Assembly (NCBI GenBank): GCA_036654795.1
Contig: JAVVRI010000151.1
Location: 1-6,083 of the forward strand
Origin: JAVVRI01 sp036654795
Lineage (GTDB): Bacteria > Bacteroidota > Bacteroidia > Bacteroidales > Tannerellaceae
DNA length: 6,083 nt
Direction: 5' to 3'
In this document: one piece after another, positions 1 through 5,625 of the stretch
Layout: each line of letters opens with the position of its first letter
Position numbering within the stretch: the stretch's first letter is position 1
Program-made: the position numbers and the translations under genes
Notes under the pieces: generated by a model
Database searches by the model: none
Told to the model about the DNA's origin: nothing
Seen by the model: the letters and a program-made list of their open reading frames with translations, nothing else

Positions 1-11
1 CCGTTTTTAGT

Positions 12-49
12 AAGAAGGAGTTAATTCAGCAATGAGTTAACTCCTTTTT
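12..49 (+). terminator. Intrinsic terminator of a convergent plus-strand gene
   Basis: Bases 15-24 (AAGGAGTTAA) pair perfectly with 37-46 (TTAACTCCTT) around a 12-base loop. The stem extends to 12-14/47-49 with one G-T wobble. On the plus strand the stem runs into a T-rich tail (45-60), the layout of a Rho-independent terminator. On the minus strand the downstream bases are A-rich, so it is weaker in that direction, although it sits about 20 bases beyond the stop of the leftward operon and may serve both sides. In one plus-strand frame TAG (8-10) is followed directly by TAA (11-13), which may be the end of the gene it serves; that gene lies outside the window. Confidence 0.65.
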
Positions 50-69
50 CTGTTTCTTGTATAATTGGA

Positions 70-1242
70 CTAGGCTTTGCTTTTGCCTGCAATCCGATCT
101 ACAATCACGGCAATTGCGCCATCGCCTGTTACGTTGCAGGCTGTACCGAAGCTATCCATTGCAATGTAAAGTGCAATCATTAATGCCTGTAGGGTCTCGT
201 TGAAGCCAAGCATGCTTTGTAGCAACCCGAGTGCTGCCATGATGGCACCGCCTGGTACGCCGGGTGCCGCTACCATCGTGATGCCAAGCATCAGGATAAA
301 GCCACCGAAGTTCATGAATGTAACCGGCTCTCCGGCCATATACATAATGGCCATGGCACAAGCTACAATCTTCATCGTACTACCGGCTAAGTGGATGGTA
401 GCGCAAAGCGGAATCACGAAGATCGCGATATTTTCTCGTACTCCGTTTTTGATGGCTTGCGTCAGTGTAACAGGAATTGTGGCAGCCGAGGATTGTGTCC
501 CCAACGCCGTTGCGTAGGCCGGTAGCATCGTCTTTAGCATCCGGAGTGGATTCTTACCCGATACCAGCCCGGCTATTGAAAATTGAATAAGCAGCAGCAG
601 CACGTGTAGCACAAAGATAACCAAAATCACCTTTAAGAACATTGTGATGATTCCCATCACCTGCCCGCTTACCGTCATGTTTAGGAAGATACCGAATATA
701 TGCAGCGGCAGCAGCGGAATGATCACCACCTCGATAAGTTTGATCACGATCTGCTGGAAGTCAGCAAAGCCCTCTTTCAGTTTCGTCCCACTAATGCTGG
801 AAAGCCCCAGGCCAATAGTGAAGGAGAGCAGCAACGCCGTCATCACATCCATCAATGGCGGCATAGCAACGACAAAGTAGGGCGTAAGCATGAACTGTTC
901 CGGATTGTCCATTGCTGTTAGTTCCGCGTTTTGCGGTAAGATATAAGGGAAGATGGCAGAGCTGCTGAAAAAGGTAAAGAATCCTGAAAAGATTGTCGAG
1001 CCATACGCTATTAGTGCCGTGATGGCCAGCAGCCGTCCTGCCCCCTTGCCCAGATCGCCTATGGCAGGCGTCACCAGTCCTAATATGATTAGTGGAATGG
1101 CAAATGAAAGGAAATTACCGAACAAGGAATTGAACGTTACAAATACGCGGGCTATGCCTCCGGGTAAAAACTGTCCGAACACGACACCTGCCGCTATGGC
1201 AATAACTACCTTAGCAAGCAGTGACACTTTTATCTTCTTCAT
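70..1242 (-). CDS. Sodium-coupled dicarboxylate/amino-acid symporter (DAACS family)
   Basis: Inner-membrane secondary transporter of the DAACS (glutamate transporter, GltPh/SstT-like) fold, expected to import an amino acid or dicarboxylate with Na+. I start it at the ATG of 1240-1242 (MKKIKVSLLAK, 390 residues); a longer frame to 1278 needs a TTG start and deeper overlap with nhaC. Visible in order: very hydrophobic N-terminal helices, the serine-rich hairpin HP1 (GTQSSAATIP, about 248-257), the TM7 segment IHLAGS (283-288) where GltPh has INMDGT, hairpin HP2 (GVPGGA, 328-333), and TM8 MDSFGTACNVTGD (362-374). By hand alignment the amino-group Asp (D394 in GltPh) is kept as D363, and N370 and D374 are kept. 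The side-chain-carboxylate Arg (R397) is Gly366, and the TM7 sodium-site Asn and Asp are His284 and Ala286. A neutral substrate such as serine or threonine is therefore more likely than glutamate (inference). Last gene of the operon, overlapping nhaC by 32 bases. Confidence 0.88.
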   Translation of the reverse strand: MKKIKVSLLAKVVIAIAAGVVFGQFLPGGIARVFVTFNSLFGNFLSFAIPLIILGLVTPAIGDLGKGAGRLLAITALIAYGSTIFSGFFTFFSSSAIFPYILPQNAELTAMDNPEQFMLTPYFVVAMPPLMDVMTALLLSFTIGLGLSSISGTKLKEGFADFQQIVIKLIEVVIIPLLPLHIFGIFLNMTVSGQVMGIITMFLKVILVIFVLHVLLLLIQFSIAGLVSGKNPLRMLKTMLPAYATALGTQSSAATIPVTLTQAIKNGVRENIAIFVIPLCATIHLAGSTMKIVACAMAIMYMAGEPVTFMNFGGFILMLGITMVAAPGVPGGAIMAALGLLQSMLGFNETLQALMIALYIAMDSFGTACNVTGDGAIAVIVDRIAGKSKA

Positions 1243-2677
1243 TGACTCTATAGATTTTATAGCCGATCGCGGCAACAATAATGCTCATGATCGGACTGAT
1301 TAGGTTAAAAAAGCAATATGGTAAATAGGTAAGTGTGGCTACCCCAAGGATTGTAGCCTGCGTCATACCGCAGGTATTCCAAGGTATGAGCACGGAGGTA
1401 ACGGTTACAGCGTCCTCCGTGGTGCGGCTCAGCAGACGACTTTCGTAGCCTTTCTTTTTATATACATTCTTGAACATATTTCCGGTCAGGATAATTGAGA
1501 TATACTGATCCGCAGTACATATATTCAGGAACAGACCCGACACTACCGTCGAGGCAACTACCCCCACTGTACGCTTCATGAAGTGGAGAAAGACGGAGGT
1601 AATGCTCCCCAGCATTCCGCTTGCCGTCATCGCACCGCCGAAGCACATGGCGCAAATGATCAGCCAAATCGTATTCATCATCCCGCCCATCCCACGAGTG
1701 GCAACTAGGTTGTTTAGCTCAGCTGAGCCTGTCTGTACCCCTGTGCTGCCATAGAGCGTCATGAATATCCCCTTAAAACCCGACTCGATGCCCATAACCG
1801 GCAGTCCCGATATCTCCTGTAATAATTGGGGCTGGAAGATTACGGCAAATACCGCTGCCAGCGCGGTGGAGACAAACAGTGTGATTAGTGACGGAACTCT
1901 CCGCGCAATCATGATCCCTGTGGCCAGCGGAACCAGCAGTAGCCAGAGGGAGATATGAAACGTCTCTCTTAGCGATGCAGAGAAGGCCGCTATCTGATCC
2001 GTAGCGGTTGCCTCATGCGACAGACCGGCCACCGTAAAGATTGCCAGCGTAATCACCATCGATGGCACCGTCGTTACTAGCATGTAGCGGATATGTACAA
2101 ACAACGGCGTGTCGGTAACAGACGAGGCCAGCACCGTCGTGTCCGATAGTGGCGAAATCTTGTCCCCAAAGTAGGCGCCCGAGATGATCGCCCCCGCTAT
2201 CCACCCCTCGTCGAACCCTTGCGCCTGACCTACGCCCATGAGGGCGATGCCTAGCGTGGCGATGGTCGTCCACGAACTGCCTGTCATTACGGACACAATC
2301 GCGCAGATCAAGCACGTAGAAGCTAGAAAGAAGCTGGGATGAATAATCTGCATCCCGTAATAGATCAGTGTCGGCACAACGCCGCTCACCATCCAGCTAC
2401 CGGAAAGCGCGCCAATGATCAAGAGGATCATCAGCGCCGTGGCTACCCCGGTAATGTTATTGACAATGGCCAGCTCGATAGACTTCCACCGCACGTCTCC
2501 GTGCGCCATCGCGATCAGCGAGCAGACAGCTGTCGAAATGAGCAACACCACTTGGCTGCCGCCGCTCAGGGCGTCGCTGCCAAAGGTACGGATCGTAGCG
2601 AACAGCAGTCCCACAAGTACTACGATGGGCACCAGCGAAAGCAGCGGCGAAGGCATCTTTATAGAATGATGATCCAT
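1211..2677 (-). CDS. nhaC: NhaC-family Na+/H+ antiporter
   Basis: Inner-membrane antiporter expected to expel Na+ in exchange for protons, maintaining pH and sodium balance. The 488-residue product is hydrophobic throughout, with roughly a dozen membrane segments. It carries the segments I associate with NhaC: GSSWTT (133-138), GAYFGDKISPLSDTT (167-181), RGMGGMMNTIW (328-338), TADQYISIILTGNMF (388-402), and AVTVTSVLIPWNTCG (423-437) with acidic residues just before it. Length fits the family, usually about 450-500 residues. The ATG at 2675-2677 directly follows the TAA of the mannosidase gene, which points to coupled translation; Met8 (base 2656) is an alternative start just before the hydrophobic region. 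The 3' end overlaps the symporter gene. The exported ion is not decided by sequence alone: some NhaC-like proteins exchange organic substrates (for example malate/lactate in MleN), so the substrate remains inferred. Confidence 0.9.
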   Translation of the reverse strand: MDHHSIKMPSPLLSLVPIVVLVGLLFATIRTFGSDALSGGSQVVLLISTAVCSLIAMAHGDVRWKSIELAIVNNITGVATALMILLIIGALSGSWMVSGVVPTLIYYGMQIIHPSFFLASTCLICAIVSVMTGSSWTTIATLGIALMGVGQAQGFDEGWIAGAIISGAYFGDKISPLSDTTVLASSVTDTPLFVHIRYMLVTTVPSMVITLAIFTVAGLSHEATATDQIAAFSASLRETFHISLWLLLVPLATGIMIARRVPSLITLFVSTALAAVFAVIFQPQLLQEISGLPVMGIESGFKGIFMTLYGSTGVQTGSAELNNLVATRGMGGMMNTIWLIICAMCFGGAMTASGMLGSITSVFLHFMKRTVGVVASTVVSGLFLNICTADQYISIILTGNMFKNVYKKKGYESRLLSRTTEDAVTVTSVLIPWNTCGMTQATILGVATLTYLPYCFFNLISPIMSIIVAAIGYKIYRVNEEDKSVTAC

Positions 2678-4937
2678 TTACTTGTGTTTATCAGTCATTA
2701 CAAACTCCAGTTTTCCCCCGTTTACGATGTCGGAATAGGAGATGAACGGACTCTCTAATGTCTTACCGTTCAGCTTCACCACTTCGATATACTTGTTGGT
2801 AGGCTTGTTATGGTTGACGATGATCTCGAAGCGACCGCCCTTTACTTGGAGCACGGCCTGATCTACCATCGGACGTCCGAGGGCATAGACCGGAATGCCC
2901 GGGCACACCTGATAGAGGCCGAGAGCGCTCATCACGTACCAAGCAGACATCTGTCCGCAGTCCTCATTGCCAATGATTCCATCCGGACGGTTGGTGTAGA
3001 AGTCGCGCATGATCTGATCCAAACGTTCCTGTGCCTTCCAAGGTGAGTCTGTCCAGTTGTAGAGGTACGCCATGTGATGGCTCGGTTCGTTGCCATGGGC
3101 ATATTGACCGATCAGGCCGGTGATGTCGCCCGACGCCTCGGCGCCGTCAATCTCCGAAGAGGTGGTGAAGAGGGTGTCTAGGCGTGCCTCGAAGCTCTTC
3201 TTACCGCCAAGGGCGTTGATGAAGTTATCCATGTCATGCGGGGCGAAGAAACTCCATTGGAAGGCGTTCCCCTCCGTGTAGTCACTCTTCATGTGCGAGG
3301 AGTAGCGCGGGTTGAAGGGCGTTCGGAAGCTGCCGTCCGCCATGACGCCACGCATCATCTTCGTCTCCGGATCGAGGTAGCGCATGTAGTAGTTGCCTTT
3401 GGCGGCAAACTCTTCGGCCATCGCCGTGTTACCTGCTTGGGCGGCTATCAGTGAGACGCACCAGTCGTAGTAGGCCATCTCTAGTCCCCAGGATACCGAT
3501 TCCGGGATAGAGTCTGCCGGCACGTAGCCGAACTTGTCCTTCAGCAACGTGTGGCGGGTAATGAGGTCGAGCTCGCGTGTACCGGCAAACTTTTCGGCCA
3601 GGTCTTCGCGATAGACAGCTGAGCGTGCCGCTGCTTCAGCCCACAGATTGAGGTCGCCGTCGGCCAAGCCCTTTGTAACGAGGTCGGCTAGGACGGAGGT
3701 GGCTGGATAGCCTACCATGCAGCCCGTGTAGCTGGAGGCAAGCGGCCACTTTGGAAGGATGCCGCCCTCCTTATAGCCCTGTACCAGCACCTTTCCCCAG
3801 TTGGCGGCCATCTTAGGTTCGATGATCGTCATCAGCGGATGGAGGGCGCGAAACGTATCCCAGAGGGAGAATACGGAGTAATTTACGTAGTCGGAGTCGG
3901 CCTGATGAACGGTCTTGTCCATTCCCACATAGCGACCGTCCACGTCCTGATAGGCGAAGGGGGCAACCATGGTGTGGTAGAGCGCGGTGTAGAAGTTTTT
4001 CATCACCGTACTGTCCTTGCTTGTGATTTCTATTTTGTTGAGCGCTGCGCTCCACACTTCGGCGCTTGCGATGCGCGTCGCCTCGAAGTCCCAGCCCGGT
4101 AGCTCGGCAGCCATGTTTTGCTTGGCGCCGGCAGGATCGACGGTGCTGAGGGCTACCTTGACGTAGAGCGGCTTGCGGCTGTCGGCAAAGAGGTAATGCA
4201 GCTTCAGGTCATCGGCTGTGCTTACCTCCTTTTGGGTAGGTACGGGGATGGACTTACCTGCTATGTACCAGTCTGCCTTTAGGATGGGCTCGGAGAACGT
4301 GATCAGGTAGGAGACGCTGTGATAGTGCGCCCAGCCCTGTGTCTGAATGGTACCCTCCACGGTGCTGTCGTTGAGCATCCGGTAGTTATTGTTTGTCACC
4401 TTGTGACCCCAGTTGGGTTGCAGCACGTGGCCAAGGTCTAGCATTACGCGGCGTTCGGCCGTGTTGTCGTAGGTATATTTATGGAAACCCACGCGATCGG
4501 TTGTGGTTAGCTCCACGTTGACGCCGAAGTTGTCCAGCCGGACGGCGTAGTAGCCGGGCGTTGCTTGCTCCGTCTCCTTGCGGAAGAGGGCGATGGGTTT
4601 GATGCTATCCTCGCCGCTGAAGGGCAGCAGTGCCACGTCGCCCAAGTCGCCGATGCCGGTGCCCGAGAGGTGCNNNNNNNNNNATTTGGGCGTCGTCGTA
4701 ATGGTAGCCACTGCTGGCGTCCCAGCCCAAGATGTGTGTATCGGGGCTAAGCTGCACCATGGCGAAGGGGCGCGTGGCTCCGGGGAAGGTGTGCCCGTGG
4801 CCGCCGGTGCCGATCATCGGGTTTACGTACTGTATTTCGTTACTCAACAACTCGCCCTTCATTGGGGTTTGTTGGCATCCTGTCGTGAGGCAGAGGATGG
4901 TAATGGTAGCGGGTAGAAGTAAGAATGTCCGTTTCAT
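2678..4937 (-). CDS. GH92 exo-alpha-mannosidase lipoprotein, split by assembly gap
   Basis: Secreted Ca2+-dependent inverting exo-alpha-mannosidase of family GH92, which removes alpha-linked mannose from N-glycans or mannans; linkage specificity cannot be read here. The start at 4937 gives a lipoprotein signal: Lys-Arg, a hydrophobic stretch and a lipobox ending at Cys21 (LTTGC). The N-terminal beta-sandwich shows YVNPMIGTGGHGHTFPGA (37-54) and SSGYHYDD (75-82), then, past the gap, HLSGTGIGDLGD. The alpha/alpha barrel shows FSLWDTFRALHP (about 359-370), EGNAFQWSFFAPHD (558-571), GNEPSHH (618-624) and GNEDCGQMSAW (659-669), the segments carrying the catalytic and calcium-binding acids in this family. 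The two parts lie in different frames only because of the 10-N run at 4674-4683; restoring about 18 bases gives about 755 residues, normal for GH92. First gene of the leftward operon. After Cys21 the sequence QQTPMKGE lacks a clear acidic surface-export signal, so a periplasmic location is possible. I regard it as intact, not a pseudogene. Confidence 0.93.
4674..4683. other. Assembly gap of 10 N inside the GH92 gene
   Basis: Ten N bases interrupt the mannosidase gene. Reading leftward, codons run GGC TAC CAT TAC GAC GAC GCC CAA AT up to the gap and resume as G CAC CTC TCG GGC. The frame closes only if the missing length is a multiple of three, and ten is not. GH92 proteins usually read I-x-G-F-S-H-T-H-L-S-G-T-G here, which predicts 18 missing bases. 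The N count is therefore a placeholder and the apparent frameshift is an artefact (inference from family pattern). Confidence 0.9.
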
Positions 4938-4995
4938 TTTCTATTTTGTTTAGTTGATATTGTTTGTTTGTGTGCCGTCTTTGGTCGGCATGCCA

Positions 4996-5003
4996 CAAAT
5001 ATA
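4996..5003 (-). promoter_or_regulatory. Candidate -7 box for the mannosidase operon
   Basis: On the minus strand the sequence is TATATTTG, an exact match to the Bacteroides -7 consensus TAnnTTTG. It lies about 60 bases before the mannosidase ATG, giving an A-rich untranslated leader of about 50 bases, typical for Bacteroidales. No clear TTG box sits 19-21 bases upstream, so the promoter may be weak or activator-dependent. A palindrome GGCATGCC (4987-4994) lies around the expected transcription start. Confidence 0.4.
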
Positions 5004-5057
5004 ACAAAAAACTACCAGCCCCATAGTCTCGCTGTCTGTTTTCCGGAGCAATCGCAA

Positions 5058-5065
5058 CAAATTTA
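5058..5065 (-). promoter_or_regulatory. Second candidate -7 box for the mannosidase operon
   Basis: The minus strand reads TAAATTTG, also matching TAnnTTTG. The expected -33 position falls on the GAAAC motif at 5084-5088 (minus-strand GTTTC), not on a proper TTG. It would give a leader of over 100 bases. It is less likely than the box at 4996-5003, but it would place the GAAAC motifs exactly where a regulator or polymerase would touch. Confidence 0.22.
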
Positions 5066-5088
5066 CGGTTTAATTCTGCCGGTGAAAC

Positions 5089-5103
5089 TTTAGTTGTACT
5101 AAA
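5089..5103. repeat. Hairpin-forming inverted repeat
   Basis: TTTAGT (5089-5094) pairs perfectly with ACTAAA (5098-5103) around a 3-base loop. It directly follows a GAAAC motif (5084-5088), so it appears to be a diverged member of the GAAAC palindrome family to its right. Confidence 0.5.
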
Positions 5104-5120
5104 TCCCGCCCTGTGTGATA

Positions 5121-5145
5121 GCTTTGTCCTACGGACACGCGAAGC
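5121..5145. repeat. Bulged hairpin
   Basis: TGTCC (5125-5129) pairs with GGACA (5133-5137) around a TAC loop. The stem continues as GCTT (5121-5124) with AAGC (5142-5145) across a one-sided CGCG bulge. It is not followed by a T-run on either strand, so it does not look like a terminator. Confidence 0.45.
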
Positions 5146-5149
5146 CCTA

Positions 5150-5175
5150 TTTAGTTTCATGCCGATGAAACTAAA
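5150..5175. repeat. Perfect 11-bp inverted repeat with 4-base loop
   Basis: TTTAGTTTCAT (5150-5160) is the exact reverse complement of ATGAAACTAAA (5165-5175), separated by GCCG. The right arm is also the start of the first 22-base repeat, so this part can pair either leftward (11 bp) or with its own GTTTC arm (5176-5180). No T-run follows, so it may be an operator, a structured repeat or an RNA element rather than a terminator. Confidence 0.7.
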
Positions 5176-5232
5176 GTTTCGTCCCGGTGAAACAAAAGTT
5201 TCATAGGCATGAAACAAAAGTTTCATCCAATT
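5167..5232. repeat. Three 22-base tandem repeats with GAAAC-GTTTC palindromes
   Basis: Units begin at 5167, 5189 and 5211. Each starts with a 14-base palindromic core, GAAACTAAAGTTTC in the first and GAAACAAAAGTTTC in the other two, followed by a variable 8-base spacer (GTCCCGGT, ATAGGCAT, ATCCAATT). Partial copies occur at 5084 and 5243, and an inverted one at 5150-5160. The cores are conserved while the spacers vary. With only three units and 8-base spacers this is not CRISPR. It resembles short palindromic intergenic repeats (REP/BIME-like) or a row of binding sites for a dimeric regulator. Confidence 0.75.
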
Positions 5233-5250
5233 GTTTTTTGCTGAAACTAA

Positions 5251-5376
5251 GTATGGTTACTATGGATTCTATTAGATGTCAGAAGGAGATACCCCTCTGC
5301 AATTATAAATAAAGAGGCTGACTTATCTAAGCAAAAGAAGGAGAAGTTTGTTGAGCAGACGCCTATAAACAATTAA
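5251..5376 (+). other. Orphan coding-like frame, possible gene remnant
   Basis: An open frame of 41 codons runs from just after a TAA (5248-5250) to TAA at 5374-5376, with no ATG, GTG or TTG start in frame. The translation begins with a hydrophobic stretch (VWLLWILLDV) followed by a basic turn (RRRYP) and a charged tail (KEADLSKQKKEKFVEQ), resembling the C-terminus of a membrane protein. It may be the 3' remnant of a lost gene, or chance. I do not recognise the family. A 16-codon ATG frame (from 5262) overlaps it and looks less protein-like. Confidence 0.3.
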
Positions 5377-5433
5377 AGCCTGTCTCACGACAAGCCCTAA
5401 CCAAACTTTGTTAACCTTAAATCTAATACTATT

Positions 5434-5526
5434 ATGAAAAAACCACGATGCAAAGATACGGCTTTTTCAATACTCACCAATAGTTGGGCAGCCAATAAAT
5501 GTTGTGCAACATATAATATAAATTAA
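5434..5526 (+). CDS. Possible 30-residue peptide or leader ORF
   Basis: ATG at 5434 follows an A/T-rich leader typical of Bacteroidales start sites and begins MKKPRCKDTAFSILTNSWAA; the frame closes with TAA at 5524-5526 after 30 codons. It has three cysteines (positions 6, 23 and 24) and no recognisable domain. It ends 99 bases before the sensor gene and precedes that gene's best promoter. A left-facing promoter-like site overlaps it. It could be a small peptide, a degenerate leader, or non-coding DNA. Confidence 0.22.
   Translation: MKKPRCKDTAFSILTNSWAANKCCATYNIN
5451..5480 (-). promoter_or_regulatory. Left-facing Bacteroides-type promoter
   Basis: On the minus strand TTG (5480-5478) is followed by 19 bases and TATCTTTG (5458-5451), a full match to the Bacteroides -33/-7 layout. 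Transcription would start near 5444 and run left through the orphan frame and repeat array towards the mannosidase. It could drive a small RNA or a distant operon promoter with a leader of about 500 bases; no product is visible directly downstream. Confidence 0.35.
5499..5512. repeat. Small inverted repeat ATGTTG-TG-CAACAT
   Basis: ATGTTG (5499-5504) and CAACAT (5507-5512) are perfect reverse complements with a 2-base centre. It lies 35 bases upstream of the sensor gene's -33 box, a suitable place for a dimeric regulator site. No function is proven. Confidence 0.35.
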
Positions 5527-5547
5527 AAAACTATCTGATCTTTTTTC

Positions 5548-5578
5548 TTGATGGAATGGGATTATTCATTTATCTTTG
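5548..5578 (+). promoter_or_regulatory. Bacteroides-type promoter of the sensor gene
   Basis: TTG (5548-5550), then 20 bases, then TATCTTTG (5571-5578) matches the Bacteroides housekeeping promoter pattern. Transcription would start near 5585, giving a leader of about 40 bases before the ATG at 5626. That leader contains a 5-codon ATG frame (5596-5613) which is probably incidental. Confidence 0.6.
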
Positions 5579-5625
5579 TCGATAAAGACGTGACGATGAA
5601 GAACATTGTGTAAAATAATTCAATT

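Larger units (their letters stand above)
4938..5625. other. 688-base divergent intergenic region
   Basis: This region separates the leftward mannosidase operon from the rightward sensor gene. From left to right it holds an A-rich leader for the mannosidase (4938-4975), two TAnnTTTG boxes facing left, a cluster of hairpins (5089-5175), a 22-base tandem repeat array (5167-5232), a coding-like frame lacking a start (5251-5376) and an imperfect hairpin (5378-5395, GCcTGTC/GACAaGC). After these come a mini-ORF (5434-5526), a left-facing promoter-like site (5451-5480), a small inverted repeat (5499-5512) and a right-facing promoter (5548-5578). A 7-base inverted pair (AAGTTTG 5344-5350 and CAAACTT 5402-5408) encloses the 5378-5395 hairpin, but this may be chance. 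No tRNA, rRNA or CRISPR array is visible. Confidence 0.8.

Noticed and set aside
1243..1278. Longer N-terminus of the symporter
   Set aside because: It needs a TTG start and adds 12 residues unlike the family's usual N-terminus; the ATG at 1240-1242 precedes a normal start of the first helix.
4565..4953. Plus-strand frames opposite the mannosidase 5' end
   Set aside because: They are antisense shadows of the GH92 gene, cross the N gap and show no recognisable protein pattern.
4840..5226. 128-codon minus-strand frame starting in the repeat array
   Set aside because: Its N-terminus is merely the GAAAC repeats translated, and its 3' part overlaps the mannosidase signal peptide in another frame. 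The residues are low-complexity and basic, without domain features.
5167..5232. CRISPR array
   Set aside because: There are only three 14-base cores with 8-base spacers and no cas genes; spacers are far too short.
5294..5317. CCTCT/AGAGG hairpin as a terminator
   Set aside because: The stem is only 5 bp with a 14-base loop and has no T-run on either side.
5281..5345. AGAAGGAG and GAAGGAGAAG as ribosome-binding sites
   Set aside because: No suitably spaced start codon with a meaningful frame follows either one, and this phylum rarely relies on such sites.
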